Source of the DNA: Acidobacteriota bacterium | GTDB lineage: Bacteria > Acidobacteriota > Vicinamibacteria > Vicinamibacterales > UBA2999 | Direction: 5' to 3' | Assembly: GCA_013140775.1 (NCBI GenBank) | Contig: JABFSA010000052.1 | Location: forward strand, 1 to 34,680 | DNA: 34,680 nt | Part shown: one piece after another, positions 22,913 through 31,982 of the stretch | Layout of the letters: each line of letters starts with the position of its first letter | Numbering within the stretch: position 1 is the first letter of the stretch | The notes under the pieces: generated by a model | Databases searched by the model: none | What the model was told of the DNA's origin: nothing | What the model saw: the letters and a program-made list of their open reading frames with translations, nothing else | Made by a program: the position numbers and the translations under genes

Positions 22913-24658
22913 GTGCCTGCTCTGACTCTGCGCACGAAGTTCATCCTGTCATTGGCGCTGATTACCGCGCTCATTACGGCAGCGGTGCTGCTCATTGTCC
23001 GCTACCGGGTGCAGTTGCAGGTGCGCAACGATCTCACCCAGGCACTCGATACATCGGTGGTGACATTCGGACGGCTCCAGCAACAGCGTGAAGTCACGCT
23101 CGAACGATCCGCGGCCCTGCTCGCCGCGCTTCCGCCGCTCAAGGCGCTCATGACGTCGGGTGATGACGCCACGATTCAGGATGCGTCGCAGACGTTCTGG
23201 GAACTGGCGGGAAGCCAGGTCTTCGTACTGGCGAGCCGGAACGGACGGATCTCGGCCTTTCACACCTCGGCGTCGGCGTTTTCGGCGGCGGCGGCGCAGA
23301 CGGCGATCGACCGGTACCTGGCCGGCGGCAGCACGCGGGACTGGTGGTTCGGTGGAGGGCATCTTTTTCAAGTGTTCCTCCAGCCGATCTCTTTCGGTCC
23401 CCCCGAGAGCGGTTATCCGATCGGCCTCCTTGCGGTCGGCTACGAGATCGACCGGATCGTGGCCGAAGACGTGAAGCACGTTGCGGCGAGCGAAGTAGGC
23501 TTCGCCCACGAAGGGCAACTGGTGGTCAGTACGGTGTCCGCATTGCTCGAGCCTGCGCTCGAAAGCCTCGTCGCGGACGCCGGTCAGTCGATGGGCGCGC
23601 CCCTGAGGGTCCAGCTCGGCGCCGAAGCCTATCTGGCGAACACAGTTCTCCTCTCGGACGATTCCGCGCCACCTGTGACTTTGACCGTCCTCAAATCCTT
23701 CGATGAAGCTACGGCATTTCTCCAGACATTGAATCGATGGATTCTGGCCATCGGCGCAGCGGGGGTACTGGTGGGGAGCGGCCTCGTGTTCCTCGTATCG
23801 ACGACCTTCACTCGGCCCCTCGGGCGGCTCGTATCCGGCGTGAAGGCCCTCGAGAAGGGCGACTACGGCTATCCACTAAACCCAGGGAAAGGCGACGAGG
23901 TGGCAGCTCTGACCGCAGCCTTTGACGGCATGCGGCGACAGTTGCTCATGACGCAGAGGCAACTTCTCGAGGCTGAGCGAATGGCCACGATCGGCCGGAT
24001 GGCCAACACCATCTCGCACGACCTTCGACACCCCCTGACCGCGATCCAGGCCTACGCGGAATTCCTGGCCGAGCGGGAGCTGACCGACGGACAGCGGAAA
24101 GACTACTGTCAGGAGATACGCATTGCGGTCAATCACATGATCGACCAGATCAATACGCTGCTCGGCTTCTCGCACGAACGTCAGGCGCTCGTGCGCACCG
24201 ACGAACGCCTCGACGTCATCATCGATCGCGCAATCCGGACGGTGAAGGCGTTGCCCGACTATGAAGCGCTCACGATCGCTGGCGATGTCAGCCCGGCGTG
24301 CAGTGGCTGGATCGACGCCGGAAAATTCGAGCGGGTGATACTGAATCTGCTGTTCAATGCCGCCGAGGCGGTGGCGACCGATGGTGGGCGCATTCATATC
24401 ACCGCTGCCACCGGCACGAGAGGTGTGGAAGTACGGGTCACCGACAACGGGCCAGGCATTCCAGACGCCATTCGGGACAGTTTGTTCGAACCGTTCGTGA
24501 GCCACGGCAAACAACGGGGGACAGGGCTCGGCCTTACGGTGGTGCACAACGTGATGCAGCAGCATGGCGGCGATGTCGTGCTGGAACACACCGGTCCCGA
24601 CGGCACAACGTTCCTGCTTCGGTTCCCGCCCAAGCCGCCGCCCGATGCCGGCGCGTGA
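22913..24658 (+). CDS. Membrane sensor histidine kinase
   Basis: 581 aa from GTG 22913. Transmembrane segments lie at about residues 9-29 and 276-298, bounding a ~245-residue periplasmic sensor that is cache-like in size and position (FWELAGSQVFVLASRNGRISAF, YPIGLLAVGYEIDRIV). A HAMP linker (about 299-350) and a HisKA dimerisation domain with the phospho-accepting His369 (TISHDLRHPLTAI) follow. The ATPase domain has an N-box (LNLLFNAAEAV), G1 (DNGPGIP) and G2 (GTGLGLTVVHNVMQQHGG). It should phosphorylate the response regulator encoded just upstream. No good ribosome site is visible, which fits coupling to that gene. The gene converges on the alginate-export-like gene 14 bp later. Confidence 0.9.
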   Translation: MPALTLRTKFILSLALITALITAAVLLIVRYRVQLQVRNDLTQALDTSVVTFGRLQQQREVTLERSAALLAALPPLKALMTSGDDATIQDASQTFWELAGSQVFVLASRNGRISAFHTSASAFSAAAAQTAIDRYLAGGSTRDWWFGGGHLFQVFLQPISFGPPESGYPIGLLAVGYEIDRIVAEDVKHVAASEVGFAHEGQLVVSTVSALLEPALESLVADAGQSMGAPLRVQLGAEAYLANTVLLSDDSAPPVTLTVLKSFDEATAFLQTLNRWILAIGAAGVLVGSGLVFLVSTTFTRPLGRLVSGVKALEKGDYGYPLNPGKGDEVAALTAAFDGMRRQLLMTQRQLLEAERMATIGRMANTISHDLRHPLTAIQAYAEFLAERELTDGQRKDYCQEIRIAVNHMIDQINTLLGFSHERQALVRTDERLDVIIDRAIRTVKALPDYEALTIAGDVSPACSGWIDAGKFERVILNLLFNAAEAVATDGGRIHITAATGTRGVEVRVTDNGPGIPDAIRDSLFEPFVSHGKQRGTGLGLTVVHNVMQQHGGDVVLEHTGPDGTTFLLRFPPKPPPDAGA

Positions 24659-24672
24659 CGGCAACAGCGTCG

Positions 24673-26421
24673 TCAGAAGAAGTAGAGCAACTCCGACTTC
24701 AGGAGAAACGCCGGGCGGTGTGGGCGGACCTGTGCGGGTCCCGGAACGTAGGTGCCGCCCGTGACGGTCAGGTCAACTCCGGTTCGAAGGCGAAAGGTCA
24801 AGACGCCATCGACTTCATGGCCGAGAAGCCCGTCCATTCCTGTAGGGCGGATCAGAAGCGCGGTATCCGCCGGGGTACGGTATGGCACGTCCTGTCGATA
24901 ACGGTGGAGCACGGCGTCGAACGACGCGGCTGCCCCCTGCCAGCCGAGCCCGAACGTAAACACGCGGAGGTTGCTCAGATCCGGCTGCATCAGCTCTCCG
25001 TAACTGTGGATCCGCTTGAAACCGGCAAGGCGCGTTTGCGTATCCTCGAGGCCCGTCTGACGGAACGTCCGATCGACGCGGTCGCTGCGATCCGCATCTC
25101 CCGAGCCGCGCGCGACGCTCGCGGTGAGCCAGAGACCGCCCCGGGTCCGTAGCGCTCCCCCTCCGTCGAACGCCCAGCCCCGCAAGACTTCGTTCTGGGA
25201 CCTCCCCCCGCGCGCCGCCACATTGCCCCAATAGCGGAATTGGCTCCCGCGTCCGGACGTCTCGACAAATAGCCACATGGGCCGCTCGCGCCGAGTCCGA
25301 TCGTCTCTACCCAAGAAGAACGAACTGACGACGAGGGAACGGTTGAACTCGTGGGTGATCGTTGCGAACACCTGGCGCTCATCGGAACGCGAACGCCCGT
25401 TCGGCACGCGAAACCCGTACGAGCCACCAAACTCCACCCGTGTCTGGTCAGCGGACACCACGATCCGTGCCGCATCGAGATAGTCGTCCGCGAACCATTC
25501 AAAGGCGTCGCGCAGACGAACCCTCCCGGCTTGGAGTTCGACGGGGCCGACGATATGCAGCCGCGCGTTGGCCTCTTTGACGCGCAAATCCCTCAATGGC
25601 GCCTGAGTGGAACCAAGCGCGTGCGATCGCCCCACTTCGACCTTCGCGTAGACCTGCGCCTTCGGTCCGAGATCGGCCACACCAACCACCTGTGCGGCTG
25701 AGCGGACCTCCGTATCTCGAACGCTGGTGCGATCCAAGGCCGCATTGCTGATGGTGGAGTAGGTGCCCTGCAGCCGACCGCCGATGACGCCCCACGAGCC
25801 CAGGCGAATCCCGTCGACTTGCTGCTCATCGTCGTCACGACGAAGTTGGCCGATCTTCGACGCCCCTTGGCGGTCGTCGATGAACGACACGCCGAGCACG
25901 AGGACCATCCGGCGCCCGAGCAGCTCGAAGGTGTCTTGATCGATCACTCGATCGATTGGGGCTTCGAGCTCGTCCCGAGGGTTCCCGACGACAGGCGAGC
26001 GCCGGAGCCGATCGGCAGTGACCGTTCGTTCGGCGTCGATCACACCACGAACCTCGACTCGGTCACCTGCACGCAGGGCCGCCAATCCGGGAAGAGCCTG
26101 GTCCCCGTCCAGGATGCGCGTGGTTGAAGTCACCGTGACGGTGAACTCCATCAGCGTCACCGTGGAGAGCTCATGATCGATCTCCGTGATCTGACCTTCG
26201 ATACGCACCGACCCATCGGCGTCCTTCGCTCGAAGACGCTCCACCCGCATCAGGCCGGCATCGGTAGTTCTCCCCTCAGCCCGGACACGTTCGCCCGCCC
26301 GGACTCGTCCGGCGCCCAGACGGATGCTGGTTGTGCCGCTGTTGGATTGGTCCGGTTGTGCCTCGGAGGGCAGGGCAACAGAGAGACACACGAGCAGAGC
26401 GGCGCATCGTGCGAGCGTCAT
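24673..26421 (-). CDS. DUF5666 domain fused to alginate-export-like outer-membrane barrel
   Basis: 582 aa. A signal peptide (MTLARCAALLVCLSVALPSEAQ) precedes a DUF5666-type OB-like domain (about residues 55-145: RIEGQITEIDHELSTVTLM, ALRAGDRVEVRGVIDAERTVTADRL). The rest resembles AlgE-type alginate-export barrels: RLRDAFEWFADDYLDAARIV, VEFGGSYGFRVPNGR, FKRIHSYGELMQPDLSNLRVFTFGLGW, VLHRYRQD, and a C-terminal Phe (LLYFF). It is probably the outer-membrane exit for the polysaccharide made by this operon. ATG 26421 overlaps the phosphotransferase stop (ATGA), showing coupling; it is the last gene of the operon. In-frame sequence upstream of 26421 lies inside the phosphotransferase gene and is not coding. 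Confidence 0.78.
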   Translation of the reverse strand: MTLARCAALLVCLSVALPSEAQPDQSNSGTTSIRLGAGRVRAGERVRAEGRTTDAGLMRVERLRAKDADGSVRIEGQITEIDHELSTVTLMEFTVTVTSTTRILDGDQALPGLAALRAGDRVEVRGVIDAERTVTADRLRRSPVVGNPRDELEAPIDRVIDQDTFELLGRRMVLVLGVSFIDDRQGASKIGQLRRDDDEQQVDGIRLGSWGVIGGRLQGTYSTISNAALDRTSVRDTEVRSAAQVVGVADLGPKAQVYAKVEVGRSHALGSTQAPLRDLRVKEANARLHIVGPVELQAGRVRLRDAFEWFADDYLDAARIVVSADQTRVEFGGSYGFRVPNGRSRSDERQVFATITHEFNRSLVVSSFFLGRDDRTRRERPMWLFVETSGRGSQFRYWGNVAARGGRSQNEVLRGWAFDGGGALRTRGGLWLTASVARGSGDADRSDRVDRTFRQTGLEDTQTRLAGFKRIHSYGELMQPDLSNLRVFTFGLGWQGAAASFDAVLHRYRQDVPYRTPADTALLIRPTGMDGLLGHEVDGVLTFRLRTGVDLTVTGGTYVPGPAQVRPHRPAFLLKSELLYFF

Positions 26422-27818
26422 GGCGCCACGGTACGTCGTTCGTCGCACAGGACCCTGCGATGGACAGTGGACGACATGGGGAGGCACTCCATCGCATCCG
26501 CGAGAAGCGGACCGGACAGATGGCTCCATTCGGGACGGACGACGTAGACACCGGCCAGACGCAGCAGCGCGGCAGCCACGCACCAGTCCACAGCATGGTC
26601 GTCGACGGGTCGGTGTCGCCTGTAACCGTTCAGGAAGCCGATTGCCGCCGACCGCGCGCGATGGTGCGTCAGATACCCCTGACGTTCTCGCAGACGAAGG
26701 TGGGCGATAAAATTGCCGACGTCGATGACGTGTGGCGCATGCGCCAGAGTGTCGAAGTCGATCAGCCACACTCCATCCGGGCCCGCGAGCACCTGCTTGT
26801 CGTAGAAGTCCCGATGAGAAGTGCCTGCCGGACTCAGCGGTACGAGCGTTGCCGTTCGCGTGAGCCAGTCCAGAACCTCGCTCGCCGTCCGGAGTTCTGC
26901 GGGCGGCAGGCGGGTCTTCTGGAGCATCGTCAGCAGCATGGCCAGCTCGTCCGGCACGAGATGGCTCGGAAGGTGGTCGAGCGGCGTTGTGTGGAGGACC
27001 GCGAGCGCCTCACCGGTGCGCTCGTAGATTTCAATCCGGTCCTGGGTGTTTCGCTGAAGCGCGTACAGCGTCTCGCCGGGCGCCGCACGCTGCACCAGCA
27101 TGCCCCAATCACCAACGTAGCCGATGGGAGCTGGCGTGGCGGCGACGCCGCCGGCCGCAAACGAAGCGTGGAGAGACTGCATCCACGCCACCTCGCGCTC
27201 CGACTGGTTGGCGGTCCGCAGCTTCCCGAACACACTCACCGTCGCGCCGTCCGCTGCCGTCAGGTCGTAGCGTACCTGGCATCGCTTGTGAGGAACGTAG
27301 CGCACGGGCGCGACCACGCAGTTGGTCACCTCGACACCGAGCAGGTCAGCCAGGCGCGCACCCGCGGTTCGGGGATCACAGGCAGGCACGAGCGCGGGCA
27401 GCCGATAGTCGAACGGGAACGGGACGAGGAGCACACGCTCCTCTGGTATGAATCCGGCCCACGGTCGAAAGTCCTGCTTGAGGCCCTGCGTGCGCGCGCG
27501 GTGCCGCAGCCTGCGAAAGACCTTTCTCGCCTCCTCGACAGCGGACGCCTGGTCCGGAAAGCGCTGGAACACCAGCCGTCTAGACGAACGCCCGCCGTCG
27601 AACGCGTGGACAACCGTAGCGTCCACGAGCGCGAACAACGTATCCCTCCGGCCCGCGATGACGTCGGTGACTCGACACGTTTCGACGTGGAACGCTCCAT
27701 CTCGACAGGCGGGCGCATGGGCGTTGATGAGCGCCGCCAGGCGACTCGTTGACGGGAATTGCGTCAGACCGGAGAGCAGGTGTCTGCTCCGCGACGGGTC
27801 GCGACGATCATCTGGCAT
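26418..27818 (-). CDS. APH/choline-kinase-like phosphotransferase
   Basis: 466 aa. The N-terminal ~170 residues match nothing recognised. The kinase-like domain follows (RCQVRYDLTAADGATVSVFGKL with the nucleotide-binding lysine, PIGYVGDWGMLVQRAAPGETL). The catalytic loop reads SHRDFYDKQVL, in which His-x-Asp is kept but the usual Asn of HxDxxxxN is Gln. Then comes the metal-binding WLIDFD, followed by HAPHVIDVGNFIAHL. This HRDFYxxQ form is seen in phosphotransferases lying beside glycosyltransferases, so a sugar or lipid-linked intermediate is a more likely substrate than an antibiotic. Start ATG 27818 lies 2 bp after the ABC transporter stop. Confidence 0.75.
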   Translation of the reverse strand: MPDDRRDPSRSRHLLSGLTQFPSTSRLAALINAHAPACRDGAFHVETCRVTDVIAGRRDTLFALVDATVVHAFDGGRSSRRLVFQRFPDQASAVEEARKVFRRLRHRARTQGLKQDFRPWAGFIPEERVLLVPFPFDYRLPALVPACDPRTAGARLADLLGVEVTNCVVAPVRYVPHKRCQVRYDLTAADGATVSVFGKLRTANQSEREVAWMQSLHASFAAGGVAATPAPIGYVGDWGMLVQRAAPGETLYALQRNTQDRIEIYERTGEALAVLHTTPLDHLPSHLVPDELAMLLTMLQKTRLPPAELRTASEVLDWLTRTATLVPLSPAGTSHRDFYDKQVLAGPDGVWLIDFDTLAHAPHVIDVGNFIAHLRLRERQGYLTHHRARSAAIGFLNGYRRHRPVDDHAVDWCVAAALLRLAGVYVVRPEWSHLSGPLLADAMECLPMSSTVHRRVLCDERRTVAP

Positions 27819-27820
27819 CG

Positions 27821-29614
27821 TCAGTGAGCCCTCAAGCCTGCAACCTGGAACGAGAGCAGTTCGTCGTAGCGCCCCCCTGTGGCGCGCAACGACGCCGGCG
27901 ATCCGGATTCCACCAGTCGTCCATCCTCGAGATAGAGCACCAGGTCTGCGTGGGCGATTGTCGAGAGTCGATGCGTGATGACGAAGGTCGTGCGGCCGCG
28001 CACGAGGGCACTGAGCGATTCGACGACGTGCGCCTCGGCGAAGCTGTCGAGACCGGTGGTCGGCTCATCGAGAATCAGGATCCTGGCGTCTCGATAGAAC
28101 GCCCGAGCAATCGCGAGCCGCTGGCGCTCACCCCCCGACAGTGTGGCGCCACGCTCGCCCAGCGTGGTGTCGAGCCCCTCTGCCAGCCGCTCGACGATGT
28201 GCCATGCGTGCGCGGCATTCAACGCAGCGACGACCCTGCCCTCGTCCGGCGTCGGGTCGCCGTACGACACGTTGTCGCGAACCGACAGACCAAAGAGCAT
28301 CGCTTCCTGCGTCACGATGGCGATCTGCTCACGCAGAGAGGCGATCGTGTAGTCGCGAACGTCCCGGCCATCGATGCGGACCGACCCTTCAGAGGGGTCC
28401 GCCAGACGTGGAATGAGGCTGATCAGCGTCGATTTCCCGGCGCCGCTGGGGCCCACGATCGCGACCAGCGCGCCGGGCGGTACGCTTACGGTCACGTCGT
28501 ACAAGGTCGCCATGCCAGGTCCGTACGCGAAGCTGACCCCGGAGAATTCGACGGCGCCAACGAAGGCTGGGGCGGGCGTCGCGTGGGGGAGGTCCTCGAC
28601 CGCCGGCTTCCGGCGCAACAGCTCCATGACGCGCTCTGCCCCGACCGCAGCGCGCGAGGCCTGGATCCAGTTCGCCGCGATTCGGCGCGTCGGGCGATAC
28701 ATCGAGCGCAGGTAGGCAGAGAAAATCACGAGGTCTCCCGGAGTCAGGCGTCCCTCAATCACCGCCCAGGCGCCGTACCACAGCACGGCACCGGTGCCGA
28801 AAGCGACGATGACCTCGACCCATCGTTCGAGCCGCCCCTTCATGCGAGCGGCCGTTACCTCGGCTTCAAGCCCTTTGCGGGTGGCCCGACCGAACTGTCC
28901 ACTCGCATGCTGACTGCGACCAAACAGCTGCACCGCCGGAAGCATGGCGATGGCTTCGGTCATGATCGACGCCGCCTGGCTGTCCTTGCGTCGCTGCCTC
29001 CTCGTCACGTCCTTGATGTGTCTCGAATAGTGACGCGTGAGCACCGCAACCGGGCCGAAGACCGCCAGGCTGACAAGCGCAAGACGGGCATCCATGCCGA
29101 CGAGAATGGCCGCCATACCCGCCAGCAGCACAACCTGCGCGGTTGTCTCGAGCGCCAGGTCCCCAAGCACGTTCTTGATCTCCTGCACGTCCTTCATCAG
29201 GCGAGTGAGCATCTCGCCGGAGCCCGTGTTTCGATGGAACGACACCGACAGACGTTGCAGGTGGGAAAAGACATCGCCCCGCAGCGATGCCGCGATGGTG
29301 TGTCCGATCTTGGCGACGAGAATCTGCGCGTGATACTCGGCGATGCCGCCGACAATCGCCACGACCACGACCAGTACGCTGGCAGCAGCCAGCTGTGCGG
29401 TAAGGTTCAGCCCGGTTAATGGCGCGAGCACGCCGACTGGGTGTTGGCCGAGGATCTGGTCGATGATGAACTTGAGCGGCCACGGTTTGAGCAGTTCCAT
29501 GGCCGAAGCAAAGAGCAGGAGCGCCAGCGACAGGGCCAGGTGCCACCTGAATGGCCGAGTGTAGGGCAGCAGGTCTGACCAGGCTGAACGTCCTCGAGAG
29601 GTTCTCTCACTCAA
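27821..29614 (-). CDS. ABC exporter, fused membrane and ATPase domains (MsbA-like)
   Basis: 597 aa from TTG 29614, which overlaps the previous stop as TTGA and has GGAGG 10 bases upstream; a GTG at 29665 would give 614 aa and a 55-bp overlap. The N-terminal membrane domain has six helices (WHLALSLALLLFASAMELL, AASVLVVVVAIVGGIAEY, VVLLAGMAAILVGMD, VIVAFGTGAVLWYGAWAV). The ATPase domain has Walker A GPSGAGKST, Q-loop TQEAMLF, signature LSGGERQRLA, Walker B ILILDEPTTGLD and H-loop ITHRLS. By location it should flip or export the glycan or a lipid-linked precursor made by the upstream glycosyltransferases (inference). Confidence 0.88.
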   Translation of the reverse strand: MSERTSRGRSAWSDLLPYTRPFRWHLALSLALLLFASAMELLKPWPLKFIIDQILGQHPVGVLAPLTGLNLTAQLAAASVLVVVVAIVGGIAEYHAQILVAKIGHTIAASLRGDVFSHLQRLSVSFHRNTGSGEMLTRLMKDVQEIKNVLGDLALETTAQVVLLAGMAAILVGMDARLALVSLAVFGPVAVLTRHYSRHIKDVTRRQRRKDSQAASIMTEAIAMLPAVQLFGRSQHASGQFGRATRKGLEAEVTAARMKGRLERWVEVIVAFGTGAVLWYGAWAVIEGRLTPGDLVIFSAYLRSMYRPTRRIAANWIQASRAAVGAERVMELLRRKPAVEDLPHATPAPAFVGAVEFSGVSFAYGPGMATLYDVTVSVPPGALVAIVGPSGAGKSTLISLIPRLADPSEGSVRIDGRDVRDYTIASLREQIAIVTQEAMLFGLSVRDNVSYGDPTPDEGRVVAALNAAHAWHIVERLAEGLDTTLGERGATLSGGERQRLAIARAFYRDARILILDEPTTGLDSFAEAHVVESLSALVRGRTTFVITHRLSTIAHADLVLYLEDGRLVESGSPASLRATGGRYDELLSFQVAGLRAH

Positions 29615-30768
29615 GACGCCAACGCCTCCATGCCGGCCAGGGCCTCCGACACCGTGTGTGTCCACCCGTGTCGGGTGAAGGCCTGGCGTTGTGCCGCCTG
29701 GGCTAGGCGCACGGCGAGCTCAGGTCGCTGTCGGAGGACGTCGATCGCGTCGGCCAACGCCTGTGCGTTGCCCGGCTCCACAAGCAGCGCCGTCGACTGA
29801 TGTGCCAGTAGTGATTGAATCTGTCCGATGCGGCTCGCCACGATCGGGCAACCCGCCGCCATGTACTCGAAGACCTTGAGCGGCGAGAAGTAAAAGTTGT
29901 CGAGGCGGGGGTACGGCGCGACGGCGCAGTCGATCTGAGCCAACGCGCGGGGCACCTGGTCGCGAGCTACCTGGCCTACAAGGGTGGCGCGCGAAGCCAG
30001 TCCGAGCGCCTTGAGGCGCTCGGCCAGATGCGTGCGTTCCGGACCATCGCCGACGATCATCAGGTCGTATCGCTCGTCGCGAACTGCGAGAAGCGCAAAG
30101 GCATCGACCAGGACGTCGAGCCCATGCCAGGGTTTCAGGCTGCCGAGAAAGCCGACGGTAAACCGATCGCGAGGCGTCGGAGTTCCAAGCCGCTCTCGAT
30201 AAAGTGAGAGATCCACTCCGTTGATAGCCACGACGACGCGATGGGCGTCACCGCCATGCGCGCGCACGTACTCGGCGACCTCGGCCGAGACGGCCACGAT
30301 CCGCGACGCGCCGCGGAACAGATAGCGCTCGATCCTGGCAGCGGTCGACGAGCGCTCAAGACTGCGATAGGCAGCCTGCTCCACGACCAGCGGGCTGTTC
30401 ACCTCAAGGATGAACGGCAGACCCTGGCGTCGCGCGAACCCAAGAGCAGCGTGACTCCAGAGCGAGTAGCGCTCGTAAATGAGATCGAAGGGTCGATGGG
30501 CATGCGCATGTCGCAGCACGGCGCGCGCGTGTCGATTCCGCCGGAGGCTGCGCTCCTCGGGACGCAGGTCGGCGTCGGCGCCGTCTGGCGACAAGAGCGT
30601 ATGCGGTACGGACCAGTTGGGTGTCACGACGCCGGCCCGCGCCGTAAACACCCGGACGTGGTGACCAAGTGCGCGCGCGGCCGTGGCGAAGTCGCGCACG
30701 TGAACGGACGCGCCCTTGGTTGCGAACAGCGGGATGCCGGCATCCGCGTTGATCAACGCAACGTTCAC
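29611..30768 (-). CDS. Glycosyltransferase family 4 protein
   Basis: 385 aa. It has the GT-B two-domain layout. The N-terminal acceptor domain begins MNVALINADAGIPLFATKGASVHVRDFATAARALGH, then FDLIYERYSLWSHAALGFARR and ASRIVAVSAEVAEYVRAHGG. The C-terminal donor domain has FTVGFLGSLKPWHGLDVLVDA, LMIVGDGPERTHL, and the family-4 E-x7-E-like stretch FYFSPLKVFEYMAAGCPIVAS. It transfers a sugar from a nucleotide donor; specificity is not readable. The GTG 30768 start overlaps the previous stop (GTGA), so it is coupled to the second GT4 gene in one operon. Confidence 0.87.
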   Translation of the reverse strand: MNVALINADAGIPLFATKGASVHVRDFATAARALGHHVRVFTARAGVVTPNWSVPHTLLSPDGADADLRPEERSLRRNRHARAVLRHAHAHRPFDLIYERYSLWSHAALGFARRQGLPFILEVNSPLVVEQAAYRSLERSSTAARIERYLFRGASRIVAVSAEVAEYVRAHGGDAHRVVVAINGVDLSLYRERLGTPTPRDRFTVGFLGSLKPWHGLDVLVDAFALLAVRDERYDLMIVGDGPERTHLAERLKALGLASRATLVGQVARDQVPRALAQIDCAVAPYPRLDNFYFSPLKVFEYMAAGCPIVASRIGQIQSLLAHQSTALLVEPGNAQALADAIDVLRQRPELAVRLAQAAQRQAFTRHGWTHTVSEALAGMEALAS

Positions 30769-31982
30769 CGGACAGGCCCTCCCGTGGCGGAGTAGGCCTG
30801 CCCGACCAGCGCCTCCCCGTGTGCAGACGAGGTGGCGAAGAGATCCGCCAGCCGGGACGCGTTCCGACGGACGTCGAATTCCTGCTCGATGAGTTGTCGG
30901 GCCGACACCGTGACCTGCGTGCGCAGCGCGCGATCGACGAGGAGGCGCTCGACACCGGCGGCCAGCGCCTTCGGATCGCGCTCCGGCACCAGGAGCCCGG
31001 TGTCACCATGGCGAACGATCTCTGGAATGCCGGTCACCGGCGTCGCGACAACCGGGAGTCCAAGCGCCATGGCTTCGGTGATCACCGTAGGCAATCCGTC
31101 TCGGTCTCCATCGCCCGCCACGACACACGGCACCGCCAATGCGTGATGGCTTTCCATTGCGTGGCGAACCTGCTGCTGGGAAAGGGCCCCCGGCAGGGTG
31201 ATGCAGTCGGCAAGCCCGCGGTCCGCGACTCGACGCCTGATTTCACCCTCGCAGCGTCCGGTACCGATGAGCGTCGCCTGCAACGATGGGCGGCACGCTC
31301 GCAGAATCTCCACGGCATCCACGAAGACATCGAAACCCTTCTTCTCGACGAGGCGTCCGACTCCAAGCACGCGCGCCGGTGTCGAAACGGGGATTGGCGC
31401 GTACCGATATGTCGATGCGTCGATGCCGTTGTAGACGCGGTGGATCGGCGTGTCGCCGACGGTGGCTGTCACCTCGCGCAAGTGCCTGACGTTGTAGTCG
31501 CTCACCGTGACGACAAACGCCGCGTCCTGCACCAGCATCTCGATCTGCGATGACGAAACGCTTTCGTGGAAGATATCCTTCGCGTGGGCGGTAAGGCTGT
31601 ACGGCAGTGACAACATGGCGCCGAGCTCGCGTGCGACGAGCCCTGCCGACGTGGCGAAATGTGCGTGCACGTGCGTCACGCCGCAGCGCGCCAGTTGAGG
31701 AGCCAATCGACGTGCGGCGCGAACCGCACGAGATCGGTCGTCCGAGCGCCCAGACGACTCGCGGTTTGGCATATGGCTCGACGCGACGTCGTCGAGGTAC
31801 ACGATTGGCGCGCGAAGACGGCTGTACTCTGCGTGAACGGTCGGTTCGTCCGGACGGCCCAGCGCAAACACCGCAACCTTGACGCCGAGCCGCTCGAGTT
31901 CGAGGAGCTCCCGCAGAATGAACGTCTCCGACAGTCGAGGAAAGCGCTTGAGGACGTATCCGATCACGGTTGGCACTGGCAT
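30765..31982 (-). CDS. Glycosyltransferase family 4 protein (colanic-acid/EpsD-like)
   Basis: 405 aa. The N-terminus VIGYVLKRFPRLSETFILRELLELERLG is characteristic of the colanic-acid and exopolysaccharide GT4 subgroup. Then come THVHAHFATSAGLVARELG, SLTAHAKDIFHE and ATVGDTPIHRVYNGID. The donor half has ARVLGVGRLVEKKGFDVFVDA and GLPTVITEAMALGLPVVATPVTGIPEIV with the EX7E motif. It is likely to build the repeat unit of the surface polysaccharide. ATG 31982 overlaps the upstream gene by 19 bp and its own end overlaps the next by 4 bp. Confidence 0.88.
   Translation of the reverse strand: MPVPTVIGYVLKRFPRLSETFILRELLELERLGVKVAVFALGRPDEPTVHAEYSRLRAPIVYLDDVASSHMPNRESSGRSDDRSRAVRAARRLAPQLARCGVTHVHAHFATSAGLVARELGAMLSLPYSLTAHAKDIFHESVSSSQIEMLVQDAAFVVTVSDYNVRHLREVTATVGDTPIHRVYNGIDASTYRYAPIPVSTPARVLGVGRLVEKKGFDVFVDAVEILRACRPSLQATLIGTGRCEGEIRRRVADRGLADCITLPGALSQQQVRHAMESHHALAVPCVVAGDGDRDGLPTVITEAMALGLPVVATPVTGIPEIVRHGDTGLLVPERDPKALAAGVERLLVDRALRTQVTVSARQLIEQEFDVRRNASRLADLFATSSAHGEALVGQAYSATGGPVR

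Noticed and set aside
26422..26769. Extension of the AlgE-like protein upstream to 26769
   Set aside because: It lies within the phosphotransferase gene, is Arg/Cys-rich, and would bury the signal peptide; the ATGA overlap start at 26421 is clear.
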